64,000 nt of DNA from Tissierella sp032104385 (GCF_032104385.1 NZ_DAMCHJ010000006.1:62001-126000); one strand, 5' to 3'. Numbered from the stretch's first letter, positions 16,756 through 25,826 are shown. Made by a program: numbers and translations. The notes: generated from the sequence alone by a model not told the origin.

Positions 16756-17292
16756 ATGATAGTTTTAGTTACAGGTGGGGCTCGTTCAGGTAAAAGTAGT
16801 TTTGCAGAAAGTCTATATAAAGATAAAACAGATGTAGTATATATAGCAACATCTAAAATAACAGATACTGAGATGGGAGAAAGAGTAAAACTTCATCAAA
16901 AATCTAGACCAAAAAAATGGCGAACCTATGAGGGGAATTATGGTATTAAAGATTCCATAGGTGAAGAGGAAAACTATCTCCTTGATTGTATAACTGTCCT
17001 TACATCTAATATAATGTTTGATATATCAAAGGATACCGATTATATAGACTATAATCTTCAAAAAGAAATAGAAAACAAAGTGGTTTTAGAGTTGGAAAAT
17101 TTGGTTAAAGAAATCAGATTAAAAAACTATAATCTAATTTTGGTAACAAATGAAGTGGGAGATTCTATAGTTCCAGAACATCATATATCTAGGGTTTTTA
17201 GAGATATTCAAGGAAGGGTAAACCAAAGATTGGCATCCTTAGTAGATGAGGTTTATTTGGTATGTTGTGGCATACCAGTGAAAATTAAATGA
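16756..17292 (+). CDS. cobU: Adenosylcobinamide kinase / guanylyltransferase CobU
   Basis: CobU phosphorylates adenosylcobinamide and then forms the GDP derivative. The 178-residue protein has the P-loop VTGGARSGKSSFAE (5-18), the histidine thought to carry GMP at about His47 in HQKSRPKKWRTYE, LDCITVLTSNIMFD, and LVTNEVGDSIVPEH. GAAGGTGAG precedes the ATG. It overlaps cobS by four bases. Confidence 0.95.
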   Translation: MIVLVTGGARSGKSSFAESLYKDKTDVVYIATSKITDTEMGERVKLHQKSRPKKWRTYEGNYGIKDSIGEEENYLLDCITVLTSNIMFDISKDTDYIDYNLQKEIENKVVLELENLVKEIRLKNYNLILVTNEVGDSIVPEHHISRVFRDIQGRVNQRLASLVDEVYLVCCGIPVKIK

Positions 17293-18023
17293 TAAAAGGG
17301 TTTATACTTTCCTTACAGTTCTTTTCTCATATACCTGTTAATATAAATGTAGATTTCGGTGGAAAAAATATTAATTATAGTATATTTTTTCTTCCATTAG
17401 TGGGAGCAATTATAGGAGCATTGGGAGGATTAGTATATTATTTAATTTATCCTTATAATAATTTAATTGCATCCTTCTTAGGATTATTAACTACAATAAT
17501 AGCAACGGGTGGACTGCATTTAGATGGTCTTTCAGATACTTTTGACGGATTTTTATCCAATAGGGATAAGGAAAGAACCTTGGAGATAATGAAGGATAGT
17601 AGAATAGGAGCTTTTGGGGTACTTAGTTTAATTCTATTAATTCTATTTAAATTTATATTGATTTATAGTATTAAAAATCTACCCCTAGCTATAACCCTAT
17701 CCTTCGCAAATAGCAGACTAGTAGTTGCAAGAATAATAGCATATAAGAAGAATGCAAGACCAGGGGGATTAGGAGATTTATTCCATCAGAGTAATCCTAA
17801 AAGCCTAATGATAGTAAGTGGAATTTTTTATATAACCATATTAATATTATTAGATATAAGATATATAATTCCATTATTAATTAATTTTTTAGTTGGAGAG
17901 TATATATCCTATGTAGCTTATAAAAAGATAGGAGGATTTACTGGTGATGTATATGGTGCTGTTATTGAAATAGGAGATACTATTTCTTTACTTGGTTTTT
18001 GGGGTGTGATGTTATGGATATAA
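17289..18023 (+). CDS. cobS: Adenosylcobinamide-GDP ribazoletransferase CobS
   Basis: CobS is the integral membrane cobalamin synthase that joins adenosylcobinamide-GDP to alpha-ribazole (phosphate). The 244-residue protein is strongly hydrophobic and contains the family motif GGLHLDGLSDTFDGFLS followed by DKERTLEIMKDSRIGAFG. A later segment, GGFTGDVYGAVIEIGD, also fits. The gene overlaps the end of cobU and the beginning of cobC. Confidence 0.95.
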   Translation: MIKGFILSLQFFSHIPVNINVDFGGKNINYSIFFLPLVGAIIGALGGLVYYLIYPYNNLIASFLGLLTTIIATGGLHLDGLSDTFDGFLSNRDKERTLEIMKDSRIGAFGVLSLILLILFKFILIYSIKNLPLAITLSFANSRLVVARIIAYKKNARPGGLGDLFHQSNPKSLMIVSGIFYITILILLDIRYIIPLLINFLVGEYISYVAYKKIGGFTGDVYGAVIEIGDTISLLGFWGVMLWI

Positions 18024-18580
18024 TTATGATACGGCATGGTGAATCAGAGGATAATATACAAAGAATATTCAGCAGAGATGATACCAATCTTACAGAAAAT
18101 GGAACAATTCAGATAAAAAATACTAAAGAACTATTAAAAAAATTTAGCTATGATAAGGTATACTATAGTCCATTAAAACGAACAGTGGAAACTTTAGAGA
18201 ATTTGGGGTTAACTGGAATAGAGGAATTAAGAATTAGAGAAATTAACTTTGGAATTTTTACTGGAAAAACCTTTGAAGAAATATCAAAGATTCATCCCAA
18301 TGAAACTAAACTATGGTTAGATGATACACAAAATTATATTATACCTAAAGGTGAAAGCATATTAGGTGTATATAGTAGGATAAGTGAATTCTTAGAAGAA
18401 ATATCAAAACAGGATGAAAATATTCTATTAATTACTCATGATTGTGTTATTCGATTAGCTCTATCATGGATATTCGATAATCCAGATTATTTCTTTAGGT
18501 TTAAAGTAGATAATGGAAGTATAAATATAATATCAATAGATGAAGGATATAAATATATAAAGAAGTTGAATTATAATTAA
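18014..18580 (+). CDS. cobC: Alpha-ribazole phosphatase CobC (histidine phosphatase family)
   Basis: This 188-residue histidine phosphatase has the phosphohistidine motif IMIRHGESEDN at the N-terminus, YYSPLKRTVETLE, the acid REINFGIFTGK and LLITHDCVIRLAL. As the last gene of the cobalamin operon it most likely dephosphorylates alpha-ribazole phosphate or adenosylcobalamin phosphate. The ATG at 18014 is preferred over a TTG at 17999 because it gives a family-like start with GGGGTG eight bases before it. Confidence 0.85.
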   Translation: MDIIMIRHGESEDNIQRIFSRDDTNLTENGTIQIKNTKELLKKFSYDKVYYSPLKRTVETLENLGLTGIEELRIREINFGIFTGKTFEEISKIHPNETKLWLDDTQNYIIPKGESILGVYSRISEFLEEISKQDENILLITHDCVIRLALSWIFDNPDYFFRFKVDNGSINIISIDEGYKYIKKLNYN

Positions 18581-18611
18581 TGACACAAGAGAGTTGCTCT
18601 CTTGTGTCATT
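18579..18611. terminator. Bidirectional terminator between cobC and ybaK
   Basis: A perfect 15-base stem (AATGACACAAGAGAG at 18579-18593 with its complement at 18597-18611) has a three-base loop. It begins at the cobC stop and lies between convergent genes, with T-rich flank on the plus side. Confidence 0.85.
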
Positions 18612-18616
18612 AAATT

Positions 18617-19087
18617 TTATTCCCAGCCTTTACAAACATCTATCCATTTAGAACTTTTAGATATTCTTTCCAACTCATCTAAAGTAAGCTCAATTGCAGA
18701 ATTGCTGCTGCCACAGGCAGGAAACATTGTAGTAAATCTTTTCATAGAATTATCTAGATATACCTTTATATTTTCTGGAAGAGCAAAGGGACATACACCT
18801 CCAATTTCATGTCCAGTAAAGCTTAGGGCATCTTTTGGAGTTAACATTCTAGGTTTAAAGTTAAATTCATTTTTAAACTTTTTATTATCAACCTTTGCAT
18901 CCCCTGCAACTACTATAACCATGGCTCCATCTCCGTCATAGAAGGATAGAGATTTTGCTATCCTTGCTTCTTCAGTACCTAAAGCTATTGCAGCCAATTT
19001 AACTGTAGCTGTTGATTCTTTCAGTTCAAGAATATACTGAGCCTTATTGAATTGCTCTAAATAATCTTTTACTTTTTCTATAGCCAT
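18617..19087 (-). CDS. YbaK/ProX-family aminoacyl-tRNA deacylase
   Basis: The 156-residue protein belongs to the YbaK/EbsC deacylase family, which hydrolyses mischarged aminoacyl-tRNAs such as Cys-tRNA(Pro) or Ala-tRNA(Pro). Family segments are TAAIALGTEEARIAKSL in approximate form (LAAIALGTEEARIAKSLSF), VVAGDAKVDNKKFKNEF with the conserved lysine, and HEIGGVCPFALPENIKVYLD. The substrate class cannot be assigned from sequence alone. It is a single gene convergent with cobC and has its own upstream region with AAAGGAG. Confidence 0.88.
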   Translation of the reverse strand: MAIEKVKDYLEQFNKAQYILELKESTATVKLAAIALGTEEARIAKSLSFYDGDGAMVIVVAGDAKVDNKKFKNEFNFKPRMLTPKDALSFTGHEIGGVCPFALPENIKVYLDNSMKRFTTMFPACGSSNSAIELTLDELERISKSSKWIDVCKGWE

Positions 19088-19348
19088 TTTCCTTTACTCC
19101 TTTAAATAATTAAGTATTTCAACTATAATACTGTAAATATTCAAAAAAATCAAGTTTAATTTAAAAGGAAAGATAAATATAGTTTACACAATCTAAGTTC
19201 TATTTGAATCTTAGTTTTACATTGTTATATATCAATTAAATTTTACTAAAAGAGTTTTATCTCTCTTAAGATATTATGACAATTCTATTTATTAAGAAAA
19301 TGGAGTTTGTTTTAGAAAAGTAAGAACTATATAAAGGGTATAAAATAT
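19088..19348. other. AT-rich intergenic stretch
   Basis: This stretch between ybaK and the yjiH terminator contains no supported reading frame, RNA gene or repeat. It carries the presumed promoter of the ybaK-like gene, but I could not pick a convincing -35/-10 pair. Confidence 0.4.
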
Positions 19349-19378
19349 AAGGTGGAGTATTTTAATAAACTCCACCTT
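19349..19378 (-). terminator. Terminator after the speB-yjiH operon
   Basis: AAGGTGGAGT (19349-19358) pairs perfectly with ACTCCACCTT (19369-19378) around a ten-base AT loop. It lies 15 bases after the yjiH-like stop on the minus strand and is followed in that direction by a T-rich run. Confidence 0.8.
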
Positions 19379-19392
19379 TGTAGTTCTAATAT

Positions 19393-20859
19393 TTAAAATA
19401 ATATATGCATAAATAATGCAGTTATCGGTATAGCTAAAATAGTTCTTTGAAAGAAACAAATAATTAATTCGCTTAATTTTACTGGTAATTTTGCTGCCAT
19501 CATTACAACTATAGTTTCAGAAAAGAAAATAATTTGGACTATTGATATGGTTGTGACTACATATCTAGCACCTATATCTAGTAATTCTACTTTATCAGCA
19601 ATCAATAATACTGGTAAAAACATTTCAGCAATTCCTACTGGGAGAGAAGGTGCTATTTCAACGGCATTAGGTACTTGGAACAATTTAAGTAGTGGAACAA
19701 ATAAAGCACCAATCCAATTAAAAAATGGAGTATACTCAGCAACAATTAATCCTAAAATTCCCATAGAAGCTAATAAAGTCAATACTTTAGGAAATACAAC
19801 ATAACCATCAATTAAACTGGACTTTATTTCTCTAAAAATGTTATTAGCAGTATAAGATTTTTTTATAGCCCTATCAAAACCTGTTTTAATAATTCCCTTT
19901 CCTCTATTTCTTTGGGCTTTAATATCATCCTTCGTCTGGATTTTACCATTATAATAAATATCTTTCTTTTTACATAGAGGTGGTATTCTTGACATTATAG
20001 CACTAATCAATAAGGTAATGAATAATGCTATAAAATACACTTTTAAGAAATGATCAGCTAAGCCTGCCGTTTTAATTACCATGTAAGCAAACCCTACACT
20101 TACTGCGCTAAATCCTGTAGCAACTAGGACAGCTTCTTTTTCAGTATAAACTCCTGTATTATATAGTTTATTTGTAATTAAAACTCCTACAGATGAAGAA
20201 CTAACAAAAGATGCTATAGCATTTACTGCTGCCCTTCCAGGTACTTTGAAGACAGGTCTCATTAGAGGTTCCATCAATGAACCTACAAAATCTATTACTC
20301 CATAATTCAATAGGAAAGGCATAAAGAAACAGCCTACAGGGATTATCCATGCAACACCCATTACTATTGCTGGGACAACAGTTCCTCCAGTGCTAGAGCC
20401 TACTATCCATTCTGGTCCTGTAAAGCCAGGGATTGTTGCATCAAGAGTATATACTAAGGTGAAGAAGCCGCCTAATAAATATAAAAAAGGATGAAATACA
20501 GAATCTTCACCAAAATAGTTATTTAGCATAGTATTTTTTTTAGCAAAAAATTTTCCATATACACTTAAAATTCCTGTAAATACTATAACTAAAGTTATTA
20601 ACCATAGTCCAAAGTTTCCTAAAGCCTTTATAAAAAAATTGTATATAAAACCAAAAGGGACATCTGTTGTTCCTTTTATGGTTAAAGGTATAAAGAATAT
20701 GAATATGGCAATTGCAGTAAAAAAGATAGATTTTATCAAACCTATTCGGCTGCTTTTTTTGTTTAAGGATAAAGAGTCTAGAACTGTCACATCATTTAAA
20801 TCTAGATTTAATTTTTTTAGTTCTTCTAAATTATCTCCCTTAATCAAAGTATGGGACAT
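19393..20859 (-). CDS. YjiH-family (nucleoside-recognition/gate domain) membrane transporter
   Basis: This 488-residue integral membrane protein has about ten hydrophobic segments and two gate-like repeats (around GRAAVNAIASFVSSSSVGVL and PNAVEIAPSLPVGIAEMFLP), the pattern of YjiH/nucleoside-recognition-domain proteins. The N-terminal 40 residues are soluble. It is encoded 37 bases behind the agmatinase gene under the same RpoN promoter. Transport of an amine or amino acid related to the agmatine/arginine pathway is therefore the working inference. The substrate is not known from sequence. Confidence 0.75.
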   Translation of the reverse strand: MSHTLIKGDNLEELKKLNLDLNDVTVLDSLSLNKKSSRIGLIKSIFFTAIAIFIFFIPLTIKGTTDVPFGFIYNFFIKALGNFGLWLITLVIVFTGILSVYGKFFAKKNTMLNNYFGEDSVFHPFLYLLGGFFTLVYTLDATIPGFTGPEWIVGSSTGGTVVPAIVMGVAWIIPVGCFFMPFLLNYGVIDFVGSLMEPLMRPVFKVPGRAAVNAIASFVSSSSVGVLITNKLYNTGVYTEKEAVLVATGFSAVSVGFAYMVIKTAGLADHFLKVYFIALFITLLISAIMSRIPPLCKKKDIYYNGKIQTKDDIKAQRNRGKGIIKTGFDRAIKKSYTANNIFREIKSSLIDGYVVFPKVLTLLASMGILGLIVAEYTPFFNWIGALFVPLLKLFQVPNAVEIAPSLPVGIAEMFLPVLLIADKVELLDIGARYVVTTISIVQIIFFSETIVVMMAAKLPVKLSELIICFFQRTILAIPITALFMHILF

Positions 20860-20896
20860 ATATAAATCCTCCAGTCTTTGGTCTATTTTTATCTTA

Positions 20897-21856
20897 TTAT
20901 CTACTATTCTTTTTCTTTAGGGCAAGAATTGATAAAAATTCGAAAGCAATATTAGCAGCCATATAGGATGTAATCTCTCCAAAATCATATGGTGGTGCGA
21001 CTTCAACAATATCGAAACCTACAAAGTTTAATTCTTTAATTCCTCTTATTAAATTTAAAGTTTCAAGTGAAGTGAATCCTGCTACTTCTGGTGTTCCTGT
21101 ACCAGGAGCATAGGCTGGGTCTACAAAGTCAATATCAAAAGTAAGGAAAGCTTTTTTATCTCCTACTCTTTCTTTAATCTGTTTTAATAGTTCGTCAAAG
21201 CCCATTTCTCTGATTTTATGAGCTGGGATTAGCTTTAGACCTAGTTCAGCAGCCATTTTATGTTCGTTAGGGTCATATAAGGAACCTCTCATACCAATTT
21301 GGATAGAATGTGAAGGATCTATTAAGCCTTCTTCAATAGCTCTTCTAAAAGGAGTTCCATGATTATATTTTTCACCAAATACTTCTTCATTAATATCTGC
21401 ATGGGAATCAAAATGAACCAATGCTACTGGACCATGTTTTTTGGCAACTGCTCTTAATTCTGCAAGGGTTATGGAGTGATCTCCTCCTAAAGCTATAGGT
21501 GTAACATCTGCATTGACGATTTTAGTCATTTCCTCTTCGATTTTTTCATAGCTAGGTAATATATAACCAGGGACTATATTTATATCTCCATAGTCTCCGC
21601 CCTTTAGTTCATCTAAGATATTGATTTCCATTATTACATTATTAGGCTTCATCATTACAGAGATGTTTCTTATTCCATTAGGACCAAATCTTGCACCAGT
21701 TCTAAAGGAACTTGCTGTGTCAAAGGGGATTCCCACAATAGCAAAGTCTAAACCTTCTAATCTGTCAATTCTTGGCATCCTCATAAATGTACCCATGTTA
21801 ACAAATCTTGGTGAGGATGATGCACTTGCTGGTTGGTTTGCATTAATATTTTCCAT
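20897..21856 (-). CDS. speB: Agmatinase / ureohydrolase SpeB
   Basis: The 319-residue protein is a binuclear manganese ureohydrolase. The metal motifs are complete: GGDHSITL, HFDSHADINE and FDIDFVDPAYAPGTGTPE. NHGTPFRRA and the length fit agmatinase, which makes putrescine and urea from agmatine. Guanidinobutyrase or another ureohydrolase specificity remains possible. It is the first gene behind a consensus sigma-54 promoter and has GGAGG before the ATG. Control by RpoN fits nitrogen or amine catabolism. Confidence 0.88.
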   Translation of the reverse strand: MENINANQPASASSSPRFVNMGTFMRMPRIDRLEGLDFAIVGIPFDTASSFRTGARFGPNGIRNISVMMKPNNVIMEINILDELKGGDYGDINIVPGYILPSYEKIEEEMTKIVNADVTPIALGGDHSITLAELRAVAKKHGPVALVHFDSHADINEEVFGEKYNHGTPFRRAIEEGLIDPSHSIQIGMRGSLYDPNEHKMAAELGLKLIPAHKIREMGFDELLKQIKERVGDKKAFLTFDIDFVDPAYAPGTGTPEVAGFTSLETLNLIRGIKELNFVGFDIVEVAPPYDFGEITSYMAANIAFEFLSILALKKKNSR

Positions 21857-21897
21857 TTTATACCTCCAAATAAATTTTATTTTTCGATATATTATAT

Positions 21898-21913
21898 AGC
21901 AAGTATTGTGCCA
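21898..21913 (-). promoter_or_regulatory. Sigma-54 (RpoN) promoter for speB-yjiH
   Basis: Read on the minus strand the site is TGGCACAATACTTGCT, an exact match to the -24/-12 consensus TGGCAC-N5-TTGCW. It lies 41 bases before the speB start, and an RpoN activator gene lies directly upstream. Confidence 0.92.
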
Positions 21914-21926
21914 AAAAAATAAGACG

Positions 21927-21943
21927 ATAAATCAATGATTTAT
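21927..21943 (-). promoter_or_regulatory. Palindrome upstream of the RpoN promoter
   Basis: ATAAATCA-A-TGATTTAT is a perfect inverted repeat 13 bases upstream of the -24 element. It is a candidate activator-binding or IHF-like site. The distance is shorter than for many enhancer sites, so the assignment is tentative. Confidence 0.45.
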
Positions 21944-21960
21944 AACAAGGACATTGAAAA

Positions 21961-21982
21961 CAGGAGGAATAATTTCCTCCTG
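21961..21982 (-). terminator. Second hairpin after the RpoN activator gene
   Basis: CAGGAGGAA (21961-21969) and TTCCTCCTG (21974-21982) form a nine-pair stem with a four-base loop. In the minus direction it is followed by TTTTCAATGT, and it separates the activator from speB. Confidence 0.65.
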
Positions 21983-22025
21983 TAAATGTTTAAATTCTTA
22001 TGAAATAAGAGTTAGTCAACACAAA

Positions 22026-22076
22026 GAATTTAAAGAGGAATGATTTCCTCGAGGGAAACTATTCCTCTTTAAATTC
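22026..22076 (-). terminator. Long hairpin overlapping the 3' end of the RpoN activator
   Basis: A perfect 16-base stem (22026-22041 with 22061-22076) contains a nested inner stem TTTCC/GGAAA. It overlaps the last codons and stop of the activator gene. It probably ends transcription or protects the 3' end. No strong T-run follows directly, so the downstream hairpin at 21961-21982 may do the terminating. Confidence 0.6.
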
Positions 22077-23522
22077 TAGTTTAATATTTAGTCTTTTGAA
22101 CTTTTTTCTTATGGTGCTTCTATCTAAGTCTAATATTTCAGCCATTTCATAGGTGCTTTTGCATTTAGACATTATATCTAGGAGTAATTTTCTTTCATAT
22201 TCTGCAATAATATTTTTATAGCTGCTGATCTTATTTATATCGAAACTTGAATAATCTGTTATAGAAACCAGTTGGCAATCAATGATATCCTGCTTATTAA
22301 TAATATCATCATTAGTTGTGACTACTAGCCTTTCAATAAGGTTTTCAACTTCTCTAATATTTCCAGACCAATTATAACGCAATAATATTTTCATAGCTTC
22401 TGGACTTATTTTTTTATTATAATTATATTTTTCATTAAACCTATTTAAGAAATTTAAAATAAGTGGGGGTATATCTTCTTTTCGCTCTCTTAGAGGAGGA
22501 ATTGTTATGGGAACCACATTAAGTCTATAATATAAATCTTCTCTAAAGGTTTTATTTTTTATCATATCCTGTAAGTTTCTATTTGTGGCTGCAATAATTC
22601 TAATATCAACAGGTATTATAGTAGTACCTCCTACTTTAGTTAATTCTCTATTTTGTATTACGTTTAGTAGTTTTACTTGTAAATTCAGTGGTAGTTCTCC
22701 TATTTCATCAAGAAATAAAGTTCCTTTATCTGCCAGTTGGATTAATCCTACTTTTCCCTCTTTATTTGCCCCAGTGAAGGATCCTTTTTCATAACCAAAT
22801 AATTCTGATTCTAAAAGGTTTTCTGGTATTGCACCGCAATTAATTTTAATAAAAGGCTTATTATATCTAAGACTGTTGTTGTGTAAAAAATAACTTAAAA
22901 CTCCCTTACCAACACCAGATTCACCCTCAATAAGAACTGTTGAATCTACTTTAGCTACCCTTAGTGCTAAATCTATTATTTTATCCATTTTTTCACTATT
23001 ATAGATGATGTTGTTGTTCTTTGCTTTATCTTTAGAACTGATAATATCTAGTTCTTGTTGATATTTTTTGTTAATTAATTTAGCTTCTTCCAAACCTCTT
23101 TTTAAATCTCTTAATTCAGTTATATCTCTGGAGTTTATAACAATTCTATATAATTCTCCATTTTTAAATATTGGAGTTCCTGTTCCTATAACTTCTTTAC
23201 CATTTACTTGTTGGAGCATAGAAATTTGTTTTTGTTCTTTAATCACAGCTAAGGCAACGGACTCGGAATATATACCTTCTGCTACTAATTCTTCCATGTG
23301 TTTTCCTATTACATAGTCAGCCTTTACACCATCAATTCTTTCACAGGATTTATTAAATCTTAAAGTAACTCCTTTTCCATCTGTAATATGTATTCCGTCG
23401 TTTGAGGCATCAAGAATAGCATTGAATTCTTCCATTAAATCTTCATAAGCATTTTCGCAGTCTTTTAAACCATTGTTTTTTACGATAATAGGAATATCCT
23501 TTGAAAAGCTATTTTTAGTCAT
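22059..23522 (-). CDS. PAS-domain sigma-54-dependent transcriptional activator
   Basis: The 487-residue protein has a PAS sensor domain (about 31-137), an AAA+ sigma-54 interaction domain and a C-terminal Fis-type helix-turn-helix (TYEMAEILDLDRSTIRKKFK). Within the AAA+ domain, Walker A is GESGVGKG (about 200-207) and the sigma-54 contact loop is GSFTGA; DKGTLFLDEIGELPL is Walker B. There is no receiver domain, so a ligand sensed by PAS is likely, as in RocR-type regulators. An in-frame ATG five codons upstream is rejected because the GGAGG ribosome site lies inside it. It most likely activates speB-yjiH. Confidence 0.9.
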   Translation of the reverse strand: MTKNSFSKDIPIIVKNNGLKDCENAYEDLMEEFNAILDASNDGIHITDGKGVTLRFNKSCERIDGVKADYVIGKHMEELVAEGIYSESVALAVIKEQKQISMLQQVNGKEVIGTGTPIFKNGELYRIVINSRDITELRDLKRGLEEAKLINKKYQQELDIISSKDKAKNNNIIYNSEKMDKIIDLALRVAKVDSTVLIEGESGVGKGVLSYFLHNNSLRYNKPFIKINCGAIPENLLESELFGYEKGSFTGANKEGKVGLIQLADKGTLFLDEIGELPLNLQVKLLNVIQNRELTKVGGTTIIPVDIRIIAATNRNLQDMIKNKTFREDLYYRLNVVPITIPPLRERKEDIPPLILNFLNRFNEKYNYNKKISPEAMKILLRYNWSGNIREVENLIERLVVTTNDDIINKQDIIDCQLVSITDYSSFDINKISSYKNIIAEYERKLLLDIMSKCKSTYEMAEILDLDRSTIRKKFKRLNIKLEFKEE

Positions 23523-23795
23523 AATTTTATCCTCCATAAAATAGAAAATTAGATTCAGATAAATTTGTATATTTATTTTACAACGTTTATATTATATCAC
23601 TTAAATTTGCTTTATTAAAGGCAGATACAAGAGGAGGATTCTTATATATTATTAGAACAGACGAATTATTCACTTGCATCTAAGATATATTTGTATTTTA
23701 ATGGGTATAAGAGTACATAATAAGTTAAAAGAAATTATTAAATAATTAATTAATAAATATTAATTATAGAAATAAAACTAAATGGAGGAATAAAA

Positions 23796-24395
23796 ATGAC
23801 AGTGAATTTTTATGAAGCAGTAAAAAATAGAAGAACATATTATGGTATTAGCAAAGATACAGTAGTATCCGATGAAAGAATTCAAGAGATTATAGAACAT
23901 GCAGTAAAGCATACCCCATCAGCATTTAACTCCCAAAGCACAAGAGTAGTTTTATTACTTGGAAATCATCATACAAGATTATGGGATATAACTAAAGAAT
24001 CATTGAGAAAAATAGTAGCAGCCGATAACTTTTCTTCTACTGAAGAAAAAATTAACTCCTTTGAGGCGGGATATGGTACAATCTTATTCTTTGAGGATTC
24101 TAGTGTAGTAGAATACTTACAAAGAGAATTTTCGACTTATAAAGAAAATTTTCCTATTTGGTCTCAGCAGACCAATGGAATGCATCAATTTGTAATATGG
24201 ACAGCATTAGAACTAGAAGGGTATGGAGCATCACTCCAACATTATAATGAGCTTATTGAAGTAGATGTAAAAAAAGAATGGAATATACCTAATAAATGGA
24301 AGTTGATAGCTCAAATGCCCTTTGGAAAACCAACAGCAGAACCGGGAGAAAAAGAATATGCTCCCTTAGAAGAGAGAATTAAGATATTTAAATAA
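23796..24395 (+). CDS. Nitroreductase-family protein (Frm2/HBN1-like)
   Basis: This 199-residue FMN-dependent nitroreductase-fold protein has FYEAVKNRRTYYGISKD, HTPSAFNSQSTRVVLLLG (FMN binding), a central AGYGTILFFEDSSVVEYLQ and ALELEGYGASLQHYN. It ends with QMPFGKPTAEPGEKEY. These features match the subgroup that includes yeast Frm2/HBN1 and bacterial YodC-like proteins. The natural electron acceptor is unknown. It stands alone behind GGAGG and is convergent with the ABC importer genes. Confidence 0.85.
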   Translation: MTVNFYEAVKNRRTYYGISKDTVVSDERIQEIIEHAVKHTPSAFNSQSTRVVLLLGNHHTRLWDITKESLRKIVAADNFSSTEEKINSFEAGYGTILFFEDSSVVEYLQREFSTYKENFPIWSQQTNGMHQFVIWTALELEGYGASLQHYNELIEVDVKKEWNIPNKWKLIAQMPFGKPTAEPGEKEYAPLEERIKIFK

Positions 24396-24397
24396 TA

Positions 24398-24448
24398 AAT
24401 ACTCCTTTCTGGGAATAATCAAATAAGATTAAACTAGAGAGGAGTATT
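24398..24448. terminator. Convergent terminator
   Basis: AATACTCCTTTCT (24398-24410) pairs with AGAGAGGAGTATT (24436-24448) with one mismatch. It lies between the nitroreductase and the ABC ATPase gene. T-rich sequence follows on the plus side. Confidence 0.75.
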
Positions 24449-24451
24449 ATT

Positions 24452-25177
24452 TTATCTTATAACTTTTCTTAAAAAGTCTTGAGTTCTTGGATGTTGTGGA
24501 TTATTAAATATTTCATCAGGAGTACCGCTTTCTAAAATTTTACCATCATCCATAAAGATTACTCTGTTTCCAACTTCTTTAGCGAAACCCATTTCGTGGG
24601 TAACTACTACCATAGTTATTCCTTCATTTGCCAAAGATTTCATTACATCCAATACTTCTCCTACCATTTCTGGATCTAGAGCAGATGTTGGTTCATCAAA
24701 TAACATGAGATCTGGTGACATGGCCAGTGCTCTTACTATGGCTATTCTTTGCTTTTGTCCACCTGATAGTTTATTAGGATAGGTATTTGCTTTATCGTCT
24801 AGGCCAATTCGTTTAAGTAAATCCATAGAAATTTTTTCAGCTTCTTCTTTTGCCATGTTTTTAATCTTCATAGGTGCTATGGTTATATTTTCTAATACTG
24901 TAAGGTGAGGAAATAAGTTAAACTGCTGGAATACCATACCCATTTTTTCACGCTGTTTATTTATATTATTATTTACATCAGTTATAGATACATCTTTAAA
25001 GAAAATATCACCGCTAGTTGGTATTTCTAATAAATTTAGACATCTTAGAAAGGTGGATTTTCCTGAGCCACTAGGACCTATTATAACTACTACTTCACCT
25101 TTTTCTATATTTTCATCAATTCCCTTTAATACTTCTAAATCACCAAACTGTTTATAAAGATTTTTAACTTTAATCAC
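24452..25177 (-). CDS. Polar amino-acid ABC importer, ATP-binding protein
   Basis: This 241-residue ATPase is of the GlnQ/HisP type: Walker A GPSGSGKST, Q-loop MVFQQFNLFPHLTVLENI, signature LSGGQKQRIAIVRAL, Walker B LMLFDEPTSALDPE and VVTHEMGFAKEV. It energises the permease encoded just upstream. The GTG at 25177 is preferred because a TTG at 25186 would sit only one base after the AGGAGG ribosome site. The gene overlaps the permease end by eight bases. The amino acid carried cannot be told from this subunit. Confidence 0.9.
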   Translation of the reverse strand: MIKVKNLYKQFGDLEVLKGIDENIEKGEVVVIIGPSGSGKSTFLRCLNLLEIPTSGDIFFKDVSITDVNNNINKQREKMGMVFQQFNLFPHLTVLENITIAPMKIKNMAKEEAEKISMDLLKRIGLDDKANTYPNKLSGGQKQRIAIVRALAMSPDLMLFDEPTSALDPEMVGEVLDVMKSLANEGITMVVVTHEMGFAKEVGNRVIFMDDGKILESGTPDEIFNNPQHPRTQDFLRKVIR

Positions 25178-25826
25178 CAGAACCAAGCCTCCTTTCTAAA
25201 ATACCTACTAATTTTGAAAGCGAGAAAGTGATAACAAAATAAATAATTCCTGCATATATTAGTGGAGCAAATGGTCTATAGGTTATACCTCTTAAAGTAT
25301 CAGCATTGTACATAATGTCATGAACAGCAATAACAGATATTATTGCAGATTCCTTTATTAAGACAATAAACTCATTACCTAATGCAGGTAAAATATTTTT
25401 GAATGCTTGAGGTATTATTATATATCTCATAGTCATACCATAAGGCATACCTAAAGATCTTCCAGCCTCCATTTGACCTTTATCTATTGACTGAATACCT
25501 GCCCTTATTATTTCAGCAACATATGCCGCACTATTTAGGAATATGGCCATGGTTCCAAGAAATAGCCTAGAGTCTGGAAGAAAAGGAAGGACTTTAGGAA
25601 GACCATAATATACTAAGTATATTTGGAGGATTAAGGGAGTGCCCCTAACAATTTCTATATAAGTTGATGAAATACCTCTTAAAACTTTATTACTTGAAAG
25701 CTTCATTAAAGCTAAGAATATCCCAATAATCGTTCCAAAAATTACGCCAAAAAATGATATTAAAAGAGTTGTAGCAGTACCACTTAAAAAATAACTATAA
25801 TATTCCATTAAAAATTCTAAATCCAT
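25170..25826 (-). CDS. Polar amino-acid ABC importer, permease
   Basis: The 218-residue membrane protein belongs to the HisM/GlnP permease family. It has an N-terminal membrane helix, the segment STYIEIVRGTPLILQIYLVYYGLP in family form and the ATPase-contact loop AGRSLGMPYGMTMRYIIIPQA. Four to five membrane segments are predicted by eye. It is expressed with the binding protein upstream and the ATPase downstream. Confidence 0.9.
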   Translation of the reverse strand: MDLEFLMEYYSYFLSGTATTLLISFFGVIFGTIIGIFLALMKLSSNKVLRGISSTYIEIVRGTPLILQIYLVYYGLPKVLPFLPDSRLFLGTMAIFLNSAAYVAEIIRAGIQSIDKGQMEAGRSLGMPYGMTMRYIIIPQAFKNILPALGNEFIVLIKESAIISVIAVHDIMYNADTLRGITYRPFAPLIYAGIIYFVITFSLSKLVGILERRLGSGD

